DNA of 6,865 bases, from contig DCZC01000221.1 of assembly GCA_002331565.1 (NCBI GenBank), forward strand, positions 7,120 to 13,984. Direction: 5' to 3'. A model generated the notes under the pieces. The model was not told the origin of the DNA. It worked only from the letters and a program-made list of their open reading frames with translations, and did no database searches. Below, one piece after another: positions 1 to 6,175 of the stretch (its first letter is position 1; each line of letters starts with the position of its first letter). Made by a program: the position numbers and the translations under genes. This DNA comes from Gemmatimonas sp. UBA2094. Its GTDB lineage: Bacteria > Gemmatimonadota > Gemmatimonadetes > Gemmatimonadales > Gemmatimonadaceae.

Positions 1-1023
1 GATGTGCCGGGCTTCGGCGTGCCCACGCATGCCGAGGCGAAGGACGTGCTCGCGGGTGCGATGCTCAAGTACGCCCGCCTCGAGGCCGAGCAGGGCCCGG
101 TGCAGGCGCCACGCACCGGCCGGTCGGCCAAGCCCACGGTGTCATTGATCGGCGAGATGTTCCCCGCCGACCCCGTCGGCATCGGCATGATGCTCGACGG
201 CCTCGGTCTCGCCGCCGGCCCCGTGGTGCCCACGCGTGAATGGCGTGAACTGTACGCCGCACTCGACTGCGTGGTGGCCGCCGCGATTCATCCGTTCTAC
301 GTGGCCACCTACCGCGAGTTCGAAGCGGCCGGCCGCCCCATCGTCGGCTCGGCGCCGGTGGGTTACGACGGCACGGAAGCATGGCTGGAGCACATCGGCC
401 AGGCCGCCAACGTCGCCCGTGCACAGATCGACGCGGTGAAGAACCGCATGCTCCCCGCCATCAAGGGGGCGCTGTCGACGATGCCCATCAAGGGGCGCAT
501 CACGATGTCGGGGTACGAAGGCTCGGAGCTGCTGGTGGCGCGTCTGCTCGTGGAGAGCGGGGCCGACGTGCGCTACGTGGGCACGGCCTGTCCGCGCACG
601 CCGTACAGCGACGCCGACCGCGAGTGGCTCGAGGCGAAGGGGGTGCACGTCCAATATCGCGCCTCGCTCGAGCAGGACTGCGCGGCCATGGAGGAGTTCA
701 AGCCCGATCTCGCCATCGGCACCACGCCCGTCGTGCAGAAGGCCAAGGAGCTCACCATCCCCGCGCTCTACTTCACCAACCTCATTTCGGCGCGTCCGCT
801 CATGGGCCCGGCCGGCGCCGGCTCGCTGGCGCAGGTGGTGAATGCCGCCATCGGCAACAAGGCGCGCTTCGACGAGATGAAGGCGTTCTTCGGTGACGTG
901 GGCAGCGGCTTCAAGGCGGGCGTGTGGGAAGACGTGCCGGCGGACAAACCGGAATTCCGCGAGCACTACAAGCGCCACATCGCGAAACTCGCCCGCGCCC
1001 GCAAGGCCGAGGAGATGGTCTGA
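1..1023 (+). CDS. bchY: Chlorophyllide a reductase subunit Y, 5'-truncated
   Basis: The reading frame is open from the first base, so the gene starts upstream; the 340 codons seen are roughly the C-terminal two thirds of a family usually near 480-510 residues. BchY and BchZ form the NifD/NifK-like catalytic part of chlorophyllide a reductase, which takes electrons from BchX to reduce ring B in the cytoplasm. Visible family features are the [17 protein letters not shown] segment that opens the last Rossmann-like domain (around residues 161-177 of the visible part), the GTACPRTPY and [12 protein letters not shown] segments, the [17 protein letters not shown] segment, and the C-terminal [11 protein letters not shown] stretch. 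The BchY cysteines expected to hold the shared iron-sulfur cluster lie in the missing N-terminal part. It ends one base before the bchZ start and carries that gene's Shine-Dalgarno (GAGGAG, 1009-1014), so the two are co-transcribed and probably translationally coupled. Identity is firm. Confidence 0.95.
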   Translation, partial: DVPGFGVPTHAEAKDVLAGAMLKYARLEAEQGPVQAPRTGRSAKPTVSLIGEMFPADPVGIGMMLDGLGLAAGPVVPTREWRELYAALDCVVAAAIHPFYVATYREFEAAGRPIVGSAPVGYDGTEAWLEHIGQAANVARAQIDAVKNRMLPAIKGALSTMPIKGRITMSGYEGSELLVARLLVESGADVRYVGTACPRTPYSDADREWLEAKGVHVQYRASLEQDCAAMEEFKPDLAIGTTPVVQKAKELTIPALYFTNLISARPLMGPAGAGSLAQVVNAAIGNKARFDEMKAFFGDVGSGFKAGVWEDVPADKPEFREHYKRHIAKLARARKAEEMV

Positions 1024-1024
1024 G

Positions 1025-2482
1025 ATGACCCTCATCCTCGATCTCGATCGCGCGGGTGGCTACTGGGGTGCGGTGTACGTGTTCACCGCGATCAAGGGCA
1101 TGCAGGTGGTGATCGACGGCCCGGTGGGGTGCGAGAACCTGCCGGTCACGTCGGTGCTGCACTACACCGATGCCCTGCCCCCGCACGAACTGCCCATCGT
1201 GGTGACGGGACTCGGCGAAGAAGAATTGGGGCAGCATGGCACCGAAGGTGCCATGAAGCGGGCGCACGGCACGCTCGACCCCGAACTGCCCAGCGTGGTG
1301 GTGACGGGCTCGATCGCCGAGATGATCGGCGGTGGCGTGACGCCGGAGGGGACGGGTATCCAGCGCTTCCTCCCGCGCACGATCGACGAAGACCAGTGGC
1401 AGGCCGCCAACCGCGCCATGTACTGGCTGTGGACCGAGTACGGGCTCAAGAAGGGCGTTCGCCCCAAAAAGCGGGAGCGTCAGCCCGGCGACAAGCCGCG
1501 CGTGAACATCATCGGCCCCATCTACGGCACCTTCAACACGGCGAGTGATCTGCACGAGATCCGCCGCCTGGTCGAAGGCATCGGGGCCGAGATCAACATG
1601 GCGTTCCCGCTCGGCAGCCACATGCAGGACATCCCGCGGCTGGTGGATGCCGATGTGAACATCTGCCTGTATCGCGAGTTCGGCCGCATGCTGTGCGAGG
1701 ATCTCGGGGTCCCGTTCCTGCAGGCGCCGATCGGCCTGCACAGCACGACGAAGTTCCTGCGCACGCTCGGGGAACTGCTGGGGCTCGACCCCGAGCCGTT
1801 CATCGAGCGCGAAAAGCACACGACGATCAAGCCGCTGTGGGACCTGTGGCGGTCGGTCACGCAGGACTTTTTCGGCACCGCGAACTTCGCGATCGTGGCG
1901 AACGAAACCTACGCGCGCGGGGTGCGCCACTTTCTCGAGACCGAGATGGGCATGCCCTGTTCGTTCAGCTTCGCGCGCCGTCCCGGCGTGAAGCCGGACA
2001 ATCAGGCCGTGAAGGACGCCATCAAGGCGAAGCCGCCCCTCATCATGTTCGGAAGCTACAACGAGCGCATGTACCTTGCCGAACTCGGTACGCGTTCGAT
2101 GTACATCCCGGCGTCGTTCCCCGGGGCGATCATCCGTCGCCACACGGGCACACCGTACATGGGCTACAGCGGCGCCACCTACATCGTGCAGGAAGTGTGC
2201 AATCAGCTGTTCGACGCACTCTTCCACATCCTCCCGCTCGGGACGGAGATGGACAAGATCGACGCGACGCCGGCGCGGTTGCACCAGGAGCTGCCCTGGG
2301 ACGACGGAGCCAAGCAGGTGTTCGACGAGATCTGCGAGGGCTTCCCGATTCTCATCCGCATCTCGGCGGCGAAACGGCTGCGTGACGCGGCGGAGAAGGA
2401 TGCGCGCGAGCTTGGGGATACGATCGTCACCCGCGACCACGTGCTCGCGAGCCGTCGCACGCTGCAGGGAGCAACGACCTGA
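1025..2482 (+). CDS. bchZ: Chlorophyllide a reductase subunit Z
   Basis: The 485-residue protein matches the usual BchZ length (about 490). It pairs with BchY to reduce the C7-C8 bond of ring B of chlorophyllide a (or its 3-modified forms) in bacteriochlorophyll a synthesis. The reading frame is open further upstream, but the ATG at 1025 is chosen because it has GAGGAG ten bases before it, follows the bchY stop by one base, and gives the family N-terminus [16 protein letters not shown]. Cys36 in DGPVGCEN matches the single BchZ cysteine (Cys35 in Roseobacter denitrificans) known to ligate the intersubunit [4Fe-4S] cluster. Central nitrogenase-like segments include [11 protein letters not shown] and the [12 protein letters not shown] segment. 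Residues about 422-485 ([12 protein letters not shown] onward, with [20 protein letters not shown]) form the PCP_red-type C-terminal domain shared with ChlB/BchB. The last 56 bases overlap the convergent hydrolase gene. No terminator is visible after the stop. Confidence 0.97.
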   Translation: MTLILDLDRAGGYWGAVYVFTAIKGMQVVIDGPVGCENLPVTSVLHYTDALPPHELPIVVTGLGEEELGQHGTEGAMKRAHGTLDPELPSVVVTGSIAEMIGGGVTPEGTGIQRFLPRTIDEDQWQAANRAMYWLWTEYGLKKGVRPKKRERQPGDKPRVNIIGPIYGTFNTASDLHEIRRLVEGIGAEINMAFPLGSHMQDIPRLVDADVNICLYREFGRMLCEDLGVPFLQAPIGLHSTTKFLRTLGELLGLDPEPFIEREKHTTIKPLWDLWRSVTQDFFGTANFAIVANETYARGVRHFLETEMGMPCSFSFARRPGVKPDNQAVKDAIKAKPPLIMFGSYNERMYLAELGTRSMYIPASFPGAIIRRHTGTPYMGYSGATYIVQEVCNQLFDALFHILPLGTEMDKIDATPARLHQELPWDDGAKQVFDEICEGFPILIRISAAKRLRDAAEKDARELGDTIVTRDHVLASRRTLQGATT

Positions 2483-3389
2483 CCACGGCCTCCGGCCGCT
2501 CCTCCGGCAAAAGGTGTCCTCCCTCTTCGACCGTCAGCGACGCGCCCGGCAGGCGCTCCACGGCCCGACGCAGCGCCGCCAGCGGAATCCATCGATCCTG
2601 ACGGCCGGCGATGAGCTGCACGGGGGTGCGCAGCACCCCGACATCGCGGAAGAGCGCCGGGAGATCCCAGCGAGACATCATGGTGATGGCGGCATGCACG
2701 TGTTCGTGTCGGGAACAGAGCGTGCGATACCGCGCCAGTTGCGTGGCGGTGAGCGGCGAGCCCGTGCTCCCGAGTAGGCGTTCGATGAGTCGGGTGTCGT
2801 GTGCCAGACGGGCCGCGGAGTGCGCCACCACCCCGCGTTCGAGGACGAGACCCAGCAGGGGCGCGATGAACGCCACGTACCAGGCGGGTGGAGCCACGAT
2901 CGCCGGACAGACGCCGACGATACGGGCCGGGGCGACGCAACCGTCGAGCGCCATGCGCAGCAGCACGGGGAAGCCCGCCGAGTGCCCCACCACGGTGTGC
3001 GGCACGATCCCGAGCCCGCGCAGCAGGTCGCCGATCATGCGCGCCATGCCGTCGATGGTGTACGGCGCGCCCGTCCGCTCGACGGCGACCGGTACGCGAG
3101 TGAACCCGTGGCCCGGCAGGTCGATGCTGACCACCTGGTAATGCGGAGCGAGGGCCGGGGTGACGCCGGCCCAGCAGTGGGTGCTTCCGGCTGTCCCATG
3201 GAGCAGCAGGAGCGTGGGGAGCGTGCGGGAGGCGGCACCGGAGCGCTGGACGTGCCACGTGACCCCGTTCACGGCGTGGAATTCGGACCACCGTTGGTCC
3301 GGCCAGTCCGGCGGGATGGGGTTGTCGGCCGGCTCGACCGGTGGATCCGAGAAATTCCTCATGGAAACCGTAAATAGTTCTTGACGCAT
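2427..3389 (-). CDS. bchO: Alpha/beta hydrolase of the BchO family
   Basis: A 320-residue alpha/beta hydrolase on the strand opposite the other genes. The family opening (WP.R....F....G..WHVQ..G) is seen at residues 29-51. Next come the oxyanion-hole strand [13 protein letters not shown] (61-73), DLPGHGFT (90-97), the nucleophile elbow GHSAG with Ser137, a likely acid Asp265 in AGRQDRWIP, and His292 in [12 protein letters not shown]. This order and the photosynthesis setting support BchO, which is usually encoded beside the magnesium chelatase genes bchI/bchD and is described as a putative chelatase accessory; its reaction is unproven. The start is uncertain: ATG at 3389 (used here) or at 3362 (311 residues); neither has a clear Shine-Dalgarno. 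The C-terminus (DGSRARGRG) is read from DNA that also encodes BchZ and looks non-conserved. The gene is convergent with bchZ and divergent from puf. A generic alpha/beta hydrolase of other function is the main alternative. Confidence 0.82.
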   Translation of the reverse strand: MRQELFTVSMRNFSDPPVEPADNPIPPDWPDQRWSEFHAVNGVTWHVQRSGAASRTLPTLLLLHGTAGSTHCWAGVTPALAPHYQVVSIDLPGHGFTRVPVAVERTGAPYTIDGMARMIGDLLRGLGIVPHTVVGHSAGFPVLLRMALDGCVAPARIVGVCPAIVAPPAWYVAFIAPLLGLVLERGVVAHSAARLAHDTRLIERLLGSTGSPLTATQLARYRTLCSRHEHVHAAITMMSRWDLPALFRDVGVLRTPVQLIAGRQDRWIPLAALRRAVERLPGASLTVEEGGHLLPEERPEAVVRSLLPAACDGSRARGRG

Positions 3390-3399
3390 TGAACCGTAA
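3366..3399 (+). repeat. Direct repeat AACCGTAA, two copies 26 bases apart
   Basis: AACCGTAA occurs at 3366-3373 and again at 3392-3399, a repeat period of 26 bases (about two and a half helical turns). The second copy overlaps the CGT half of the possible PpsR-type site. The repeat straddles the two candidate bchO start codons. It may be a regulator-binding pair or coincidence. Confidence 0.35.
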
Positions 3400-3412
3400 G
3401 GTCCAGTTTACA
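3395..3412. promoter_or_regulatory. Possible PpsR/CrtJ-type operator (CGT-N12-ACA)
   Basis: The sequence reads CGT, twelve bases, ACA, one base away from the TGT-N12-ACA palindrome bound by PpsR/CrtJ repressors, which control bch, crt and puc genes in purple bacteria. It sits 6 bases upstream of the longer bchO start and about 94 bases before pufB, where a shared repressor could act on both. Only one half-site is perfect and PpsR usually acts on paired sites; no second good copy was seen in this gap. The match could be chance. Confidence 0.25.
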
Positions 3413-3431
3413 CCCTGAAGATCCAAGAACG

Positions 3432-3454
3432 GGCCGCCCGCATCAAGGGCGGCC
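3432..3454 (+). other. GC-rich hairpin in the puf leader
   Basis: GGCCGCCC (3432-3439) pairs perfectly with GGGCGGCC (3447-3454) around a 7-base loop. No run of T follows on the plus strand (TTCCCC) or on the minus strand (CGTTCTTGG), so it is not a canonical intrinsic terminator in either direction. A second, smaller hairpin follows at once (CCCGC 3458-3462, GCGGG 3466-3470). Placed 36-74 bases before pufB, the pair could stabilise the 5' end of the puf mRNA or modulate its transcription; this is inference from position. Confidence 0.5.
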
Positions 3455-3505
3455 TTCCCCGCCGTGCGGGATGAGCGCGGCAACGCTGAATAGCCGGAGG
3501 TCACG

Positions 3506-3646
3506 ATGGCGATGTACGACGGCAAGGGCATGACCGAGGAGGAAGCGGTCCGGTTCAACAAGTACTGGGTTGCTGGAACCGGTACGTGGGTTCTCGGCGC
3601 CGTTATGGCGCACCTGCTCGCTTGGAGCTGGCGTCCCTGGTTCTGA
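3506..3646 (+). CDS. pufB: Light-harvesting 1 (core antenna) beta polypeptide
   Basis: A 46-residue protein too short for routine ORF calling, with a strong GGAGG Shine-Dalgarno at 3496-3500, five bases before the ATG. It begins MAMYDGKGMTEEEA, a soluble cytoplasmic N-terminus, continues with FNKYWVAGTGTWVLGAVMAHLLAW as the single membrane helix (about residues 17-40), and ends SWRPWF. His36, with alanine four residues before it (Ala32), is the standard BChl a Mg ligand of LH beta chains, and the W.WRPW end is the family signature. It pairs with an alpha chain to form the antenna subunit around the reaction centre. It is the only beta gene in the window although two alpha genes follow, so it may serve both or a second pufB may lie elsewhere. 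It is the first gene of the puf operon; no pufQ precedes it. Confidence 0.93.
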   Translation: MAMYDGKGMTEEEAVRFNKYWVAGTGTWVLGAVMAHLLAWSWRPWF

Positions 3647-3692
3647 GCTCGCAAGAGCCCATCACACCACACAGAGCTCCTGGAGAGCACAT

Positions 3693-3857
3693 ATGTATCG
3701 CATTTGGATCGGCTTGGACCCGCACCTCATCATGGGCGGCATCGGTTCGTTCATCGCAGGTGCGGTGCTGGTGATGCACCTGTTCGCGTTCAGTCAGCTG
3801 AACTGGCCAGCGTCGCTCAAGGCCAAGTACGCGACGCCCCCTGCCGCCACACGCTAA
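3693..3857 (+). CDS. pufA: Light-harvesting alpha polypeptide, divergent copy (pufA1)
   Basis: A 54-residue LH alpha chain. The reading frame is open upstream, but the ATG at 3693 has GGAG seven bases before it (3682-3685) and gives the family N-terminus MYRIWIGLDP. One membrane helix spans about residues 12-34, with His29 (VLVMHLF) as the predicted BChl a ligand. It differs from canonical LH1 alpha: DPH replaces DPRR, the helix is rich in glycine and alanine (MGGIGSFIAGA), FAFSQLNW follows the His where LH1 alpha usually has xILLS, and the nearest Trp is at His+9 rather than His+11. The tail (PASLKAKYATPPAATR) is short. It lies 46 bases after pufB and 9 bases before a second, canonical alpha gene. 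A role in an outer antenna ring, with the second copy in LH1, is a hypothesis. Confidence 0.88.
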   Translation: MYRIWIGLDPHLIMGGIGSFIAGAVLVMHLFAFSQLNWPASLKAKYATPPAATR

Positions 3858-3866
3858 GGAGCGACC
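3858..3866 (+). promoter_or_regulatory. pufA2 ribosome binding site overlapping the pufA1 stop
   Basis: The Shine-Dalgarno AAGGAG (3856-3861) shares its first two bases with the TAA stop of pufA1 (3855-3857) and lies five bases before the pufA2 ATG. The strong site and tight packing suggest coupled, high-level translation of both alpha chains from one mRNA. Confidence 0.7.
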
Positions 3867-4082
3867 ATGCATCGCATTTGGCTGATGTATGACCCGCGGC
3901 GTGTCATGATTGCTGTGGCCGGCTTCGTGGGCGTACTCGCGTTCGTCATTCACTTCATCCTGCTCAGCTCGCAGCGTTACTCGTGGATTGAAAACGGGAC
4001 GCTCTCAGCGGCGCAGGCCCCGGTAGGGGTTTCGGCCCCGGCCGCGGCGGCGGAGATGTCCCCGCTCCCGCCGAGCCGGTAA
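3867..4082 (+). CDS. pufA: Light-harvesting 1 alpha polypeptide, canonical copy (pufA2)
   Basis: A 71-residue LH1 alpha chain starting MHRIWLMYDPRRVM, very close to the purple-bacterial LH1 alpha pattern (xKIWxxFDPRRV). The membrane helix covers about residues 12-35. His29 in FVIHFILLSS is the BChl a ligand, and Tyr38 and Trp40 (His+9 and His+11) match the aromatic residues that hydrogen-bond the BChl acetyl groups in LH1. The C-terminus is extended by an Ala/Pro-rich stretch (from about residue 48 to SPLPPSR at the end), expected on the periplasmic side. It is well separated in sequence from pufA1: both keep IW, DP at residues 9-10 and His29, but otherwise differ through the helix. Its conserved form makes it the likelier partner of PufB in the inner ring that contacts the reaction centre; this assignment is inferred. 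Confidence 0.92.
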   Translation: MHRIWLMYDPRRVMIAVAGFVGVLAFVIHFILLSSQRYSWIENGTLSAAQAPVGVSAPAAAAEMSPLPPSR

Positions 4083-4097
4083 GTCGTCACGCGTCGT

Positions 4098-4143
4098 CGC
4101 CGGGATGACGATTCGCATGTGTCGGTGCGACGTCATCCCCGGC
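4098..4143 (+). other. Intercistronic hairpin between pufA2 and pufL
   Basis: In the 122-base gap between pufA2 and pufL, GGGATGACG (4102-4110) pairs perfectly with CGTCATCCC (4131-4139). Inside it, after a two-base bulge, TCGCA (4113-4117) pairs with TGCGA (4126-4130) around an 8-base loop. The base can be extended by about three pairs (4099-4101 with 4141-4143) past a bulged C. No T run follows, so it is not a normal intrinsic terminator. In Rhodobacter capsulatus, hairpins at this same place block 3'-to-5' decay and make pufBA mRNA outlive pufLM mRNA, giving antenna excess over reaction centres. The same role is likely here by position and structure. Confidence 0.75.
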
Positions 4144-4204
4144 CGGCGCCAGCAGGACTCGCGTTGGTAGTTCGACCCACTTTGCGTGTTCGGAGAAATC
4201 GCCC

Positions 4205-5029
4205 ATGGCGATGTTGAGTTTCGAACGGAAGTACCGCGTGCGCGGCGGCACGCTGATCGGCGGAGATCTGTTCGATTTCTGGTTCGGTCCGTTTTATGTC
4301 GGCTTCTTCGGTGTGACCACCGTCTTCTTTGCGGTCCTCGGCACGATCTTGTGCGTCTGGGGCGCGGCGATGGGGCCCACCTGGAATCTCTGGCAGATCA
4401 GCATCGCCCCACCGGATCTCAAGTACGGCTTGATGCTCGCGCCGATCCGGGAAGGCGGCCTCTGGCAGATCATCACGCTCTGCGCGATCGGCGCGTTCGG
4501 AAGCTGGGCGCTCCGGCAGGCGGAGATCAGTCGCAAGCTGGGCATGGGGATGCACATCCCTTGGGCATACGGTGGCGCGGTCCTCGCCTACGTGACCTTG
4601 GTGGTGATTCGCCCGCTGCTGCTCGGCGCCTGGGGGCACGGCTTCCCCTACGGCATCTTCTCACATCTGGATTGGGTATCGAACGTCGGGTATCAGTACC
4701 TGCACTTCCACTACAATCCGGCGCACATGATCGCGGTGACGTTCTTCTTCACGAACTGTCTCGCGCTCGCGATGCACGGCTCCCTCATCCTGTCGGTGAC
4801 CAACCCTCCCAAGGGCACCCCGGTCGGGACGAGCGAGCAGGAAAACGTCTTCTTCCGAGACCTGCTGGGGTACTCGATCGGCGCCATCGGTATCCATCGC
4901 CTCGGCCTCTTTCTGGCGGTCGGCGCGGCGGTGTGGAGCGCGGTCTGCATTGTGATCTCCGGGCCGCTGTGGACCACAGGGTGGCCTGAGTGGTGGAACT
5001 GGTGGCTCAACCTTCCGATCTGGCGCTGA
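4205..5029 (+). CDS. pufL: Photosynthetic reaction centre L subunit
   Basis: A 274-residue type-2 reaction-centre L chain with five membrane helices, binding with PufM the special pair, accessory BChl, bacteriopheophytin and quinones. ATG 4205 is chosen over the ATG at 4211 because GGAGA at 4192-4196 is eight bases before it and [12 protein letters not shown] matches homologues. Local numbers are one above Rhodobacter sphaeroides numbering. Conserved residues: His154 (L153) and His174 (L173) for BChl; His169 (L168), which bonds the special pair; His191 and His231 (L190, L230) for the iron; Glu213 (L212) and Ser224 (L223) at the QB site; Phe182 (L181). Two positions differ from Rhodobacter: Gln105 replaces Glu L104, which bonds the active bacteriopheophytin, and Asn214 replaces Asp L213, balanced by Asp45 in PufM. 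The gene precedes pufM by 15 bases. Confidence 0.98.
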   Translation: MAMLSFERKYRVRGGTLIGGDLFDFWFGPFYVGFFGVTTVFFAVLGTILCVWGAAMGPTWNLWQISIAPPDLKYGLMLAPIREGGLWQIITLCAIGAFGSWALRQAEISRKLGMGMHIPWAYGGAVLAYVTLVVIRPLLLGAWGHGFPYGIFSHLDWVSNVGYQYLHFHYNPAHMIAVTFFFTNCLALAMHGSLILSVTNPPKGTPVGTSEQENVFFRDLLGYSIGAIGIHRLGLFLAVGAAVWSAVCIVISGPLWTTGWPEWWNWWLNLPIWR

Positions 5030-5044
5030 GGTCAGACCACGCCC

Positions 5045-6175
5045 ATGCTCGAATACCAAAATCTCTTTACGCGCGTGCAGGTTCGGACGGTCCCGGAGGC
5101 CGGGTTGCCACTGGACGACTCTCCAGGCGGGCGGCTCGGCACTGGTGCCTTTTCCTATCTCGCCGGCAAGTTCGGTGACGCGCAAATCGGGCCGGTCTAT
5201 CTCGGCACCGCCGGCGTGCTGTCGCTGCTCTGCGGCTTCATCGCCTTCGAGATCATCGGCCTGAACATGTGGGCGTCCGTGGGGTGGAGTCCGGTGGAAT
5301 TCATCCGCCAACTCCCCTGGCTCGCGCTCGAGCCGCCTCCACCGCAGTACGGCCTGCGTGTCCCCCCGCTCAATCAAGGGGGCTGGTACCTCATGGCCGG
5401 CTTCTTTCTCACCGTGAGCATTCTGCTCTGGTGGGTGCGGGTCTACCGGCGCGCGCGCGCGCTGCAGATGGGCTCCCAGCTGCCGTGGGCGTTCGCCAGC
5501 GCGATCTTCCTGTACTCGACGTTCTTCATCCAGCCGCTGCTCGTCGGCAGCTGGAGCGAGATGGTGCCGTTCGGCCTCTTCCCGCATCTCGACTGGACGT
5601 CGGCGTTTTCTATCCGCTACGGCAATCTGTACTACAACCCGTTCCACGCGCTTTCGATCGCGTTCCTGTACGGCTCCGCGGTGCTGTTCGCGATGCACGG
5701 CGCGACCATCCTCGCCGTGGCCCGCATGGGCGGGGAACGCGAAATCGAACAGATCACCGATCGCGGCACGGCGGCCGAGCGCTCCATGCTGTTCTGGCGG
5801 TGGTGCATGGGCTTCAACGCGACGATGGAGTCGATTCACCGCTGGGCGTGGTGGTTCGCCGTCCTGACCACGTTCACCGGCGGTATCGGGATCCTGCTCA
5901 CTGGCACGGTCGTCGACAATTGGTACCTGTGGGGCGTGAAGCATGGCCTCGTGGCCCCCTATCCGGCGCAGAACCAGCTGACTCCGGAACAACAGGAATT
6001 CCTGCGTGGCCGGTATCAGGGCACGGCACCGGACTCGTTCCCCGTCTATGTCGTACCGCAGGCAGCAGCGCCCGACAGCGCGGTTGCACCCGTCGTGATC
6101 GACTCACTCCGAACGGATTCCACCGCGGTCGACTCCGTCTCGGGCGCTCCGGCACGGTCAGGAGGTGGCCAGTGA
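5045..6175 (+). CDS. pufM: Photosynthetic reaction centre M subunit with long C-terminal tail
   Basis: A 376-residue M chain, against about 306-325 in typical purple bacteria. Residues 1-306 align with the family: five membrane helices, His181 and His201 (M182, M202) for BChl, Tyr209 (M210), the iron ligands His218, Glu233 and His265 (M219, M234, M266), Trp251 (M252) at QA, and VVDNWYLWG near residue 289-297. Asp45 occupies the M44 position. From about residue 307 a tail of some 70 residues follows: first [14 protein letters not shown], then a low-complexity part with five Asp-Ser pairs (330, 344, 353, 358, 363) and the end RSGGGQ. M chains end in the periplasm, so the tail should lie there, beside PufC and the antenna C-termini. 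Its start (ATG 5045) has only a weak GAGGT (5028-5032) that overlaps the pufL stop, suggesting coupling. The TGA overlaps the pufC start. Confidence 0.98.
   Translation: MLEYQNLFTRVQVRTVPEAGLPLDDSPGGRLGTGAFSYLAGKFGDAQIGPVYLGTAGVLSLLCGFIAFEIIGLNMWASVGWSPVEFIRQLPWLALEPPPPQYGLRVPPLNQGGWYLMAGFFLTVSILLWWVRVYRRARALQMGSQLPWAFASAIFLYSTFFIQPLLVGSWSEMVPFGLFPHLDWTSAFSIRYGNLYYNPFHALSIAFLYGSAVLFAMHGATILAVARMGGEREIEQITDRGTAAERSMLFWRWCMGFNATMESIHRWAWWFAVLTTFTGGIGILLTGTVVDNWYLWGVKHGLVAPYPAQNQLTPEQQEFLRGRYQGTAPDSFPVYVVPQAAAPDSAVAPVVIDSLRTDSTAVDSVSGAPARSGGGQ
6160..6174 (+). promoter_or_regulatory. pufC ribosome binding site and GTG start within pufM
   Basis: AGGAGGT (6160-6166) is a near-perfect Shine-Dalgarno lying in the last codons of pufM. 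It is five bases before GTG at 6172, which overlaps the pufM stop as GTGA. No ATG in this frame gives a signal peptide, so this site decides the pufC start. Confidence 0.85.

Larger units (their letters stand above)
3390..3505. promoter_or_regulatory. Divergent bchO / puf intergenic control region
   Basis: This 116-base gap separates the divergent bchO and pufB genes and must hold the promoter of bchO; it is also the natural place for a puf promoter. The stretch from about 3360 to 3425 is visibly richer in A and T than the surrounding coding DNA. On the plus strand a TTGACG box lies at 3381-3386, inside the bchO start region, but the possible -10 boxes downstream (AGTTTA at 3405-3410, TTTACA at 3407-3412) are at 18 and 20 bases, so no convincing sigma-70 promoter can be fixed. 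On the minus strand TAAACT (complement of 3405-3410) could be a -10 box for bchO, with a poor -35. No pufQ-like gene fits in the gap. The function is inferred from position. Confidence 0.55.

Noticed and set aside
911..2440. 509-codon minus-strand open frame opposite bchZ
   Set aside because: Composition is Arg/His/Val-rich shadow of a strongly recognised gene, with no motifs.
3381..3412. Sigma-70 promoter with TTGACG as -35 box for puf
   Set aside because: The only -10-like boxes are at 18-20 bases and match poorly, so I kept it as a remark in the region entry and not as a promoter call.
3471..3533. Possible 20-codon leader ORF starting at ATG 3471 and overlapping pufB
   Set aside because: No Shine-Dalgarno precedes it, it overlaps the pufB start in another frame, and the peptide is Arg-rich with no recognisable feature.
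3645..3679. Pairing of two GAGCTC copies (3645-3650 and 3674-3679) between pufB and pufA1
   Set aside because: The hexamer is itself palindromic, the loop is 23 bases, and a 6 bp stem of this kind is expected by chance in GC-rich DNA.
2203..3690. 495-codon minus-strand open frame spanning the bchZ end, bchO and pufB
   Set aside because: It is in a different frame from the clear hydrolase and its translation is Arg/Pro/Gly-rich without domain motifs; such long shadow frames are common in GC-rich DNA.
4661..5992. 443-codon minus-strand open frame opposite pufL and pufM
   Set aside because: It lies opposite two certain membrane proteins and has the typical antisense composition rich in Arg, His and Glu; no start signal or domain seen.
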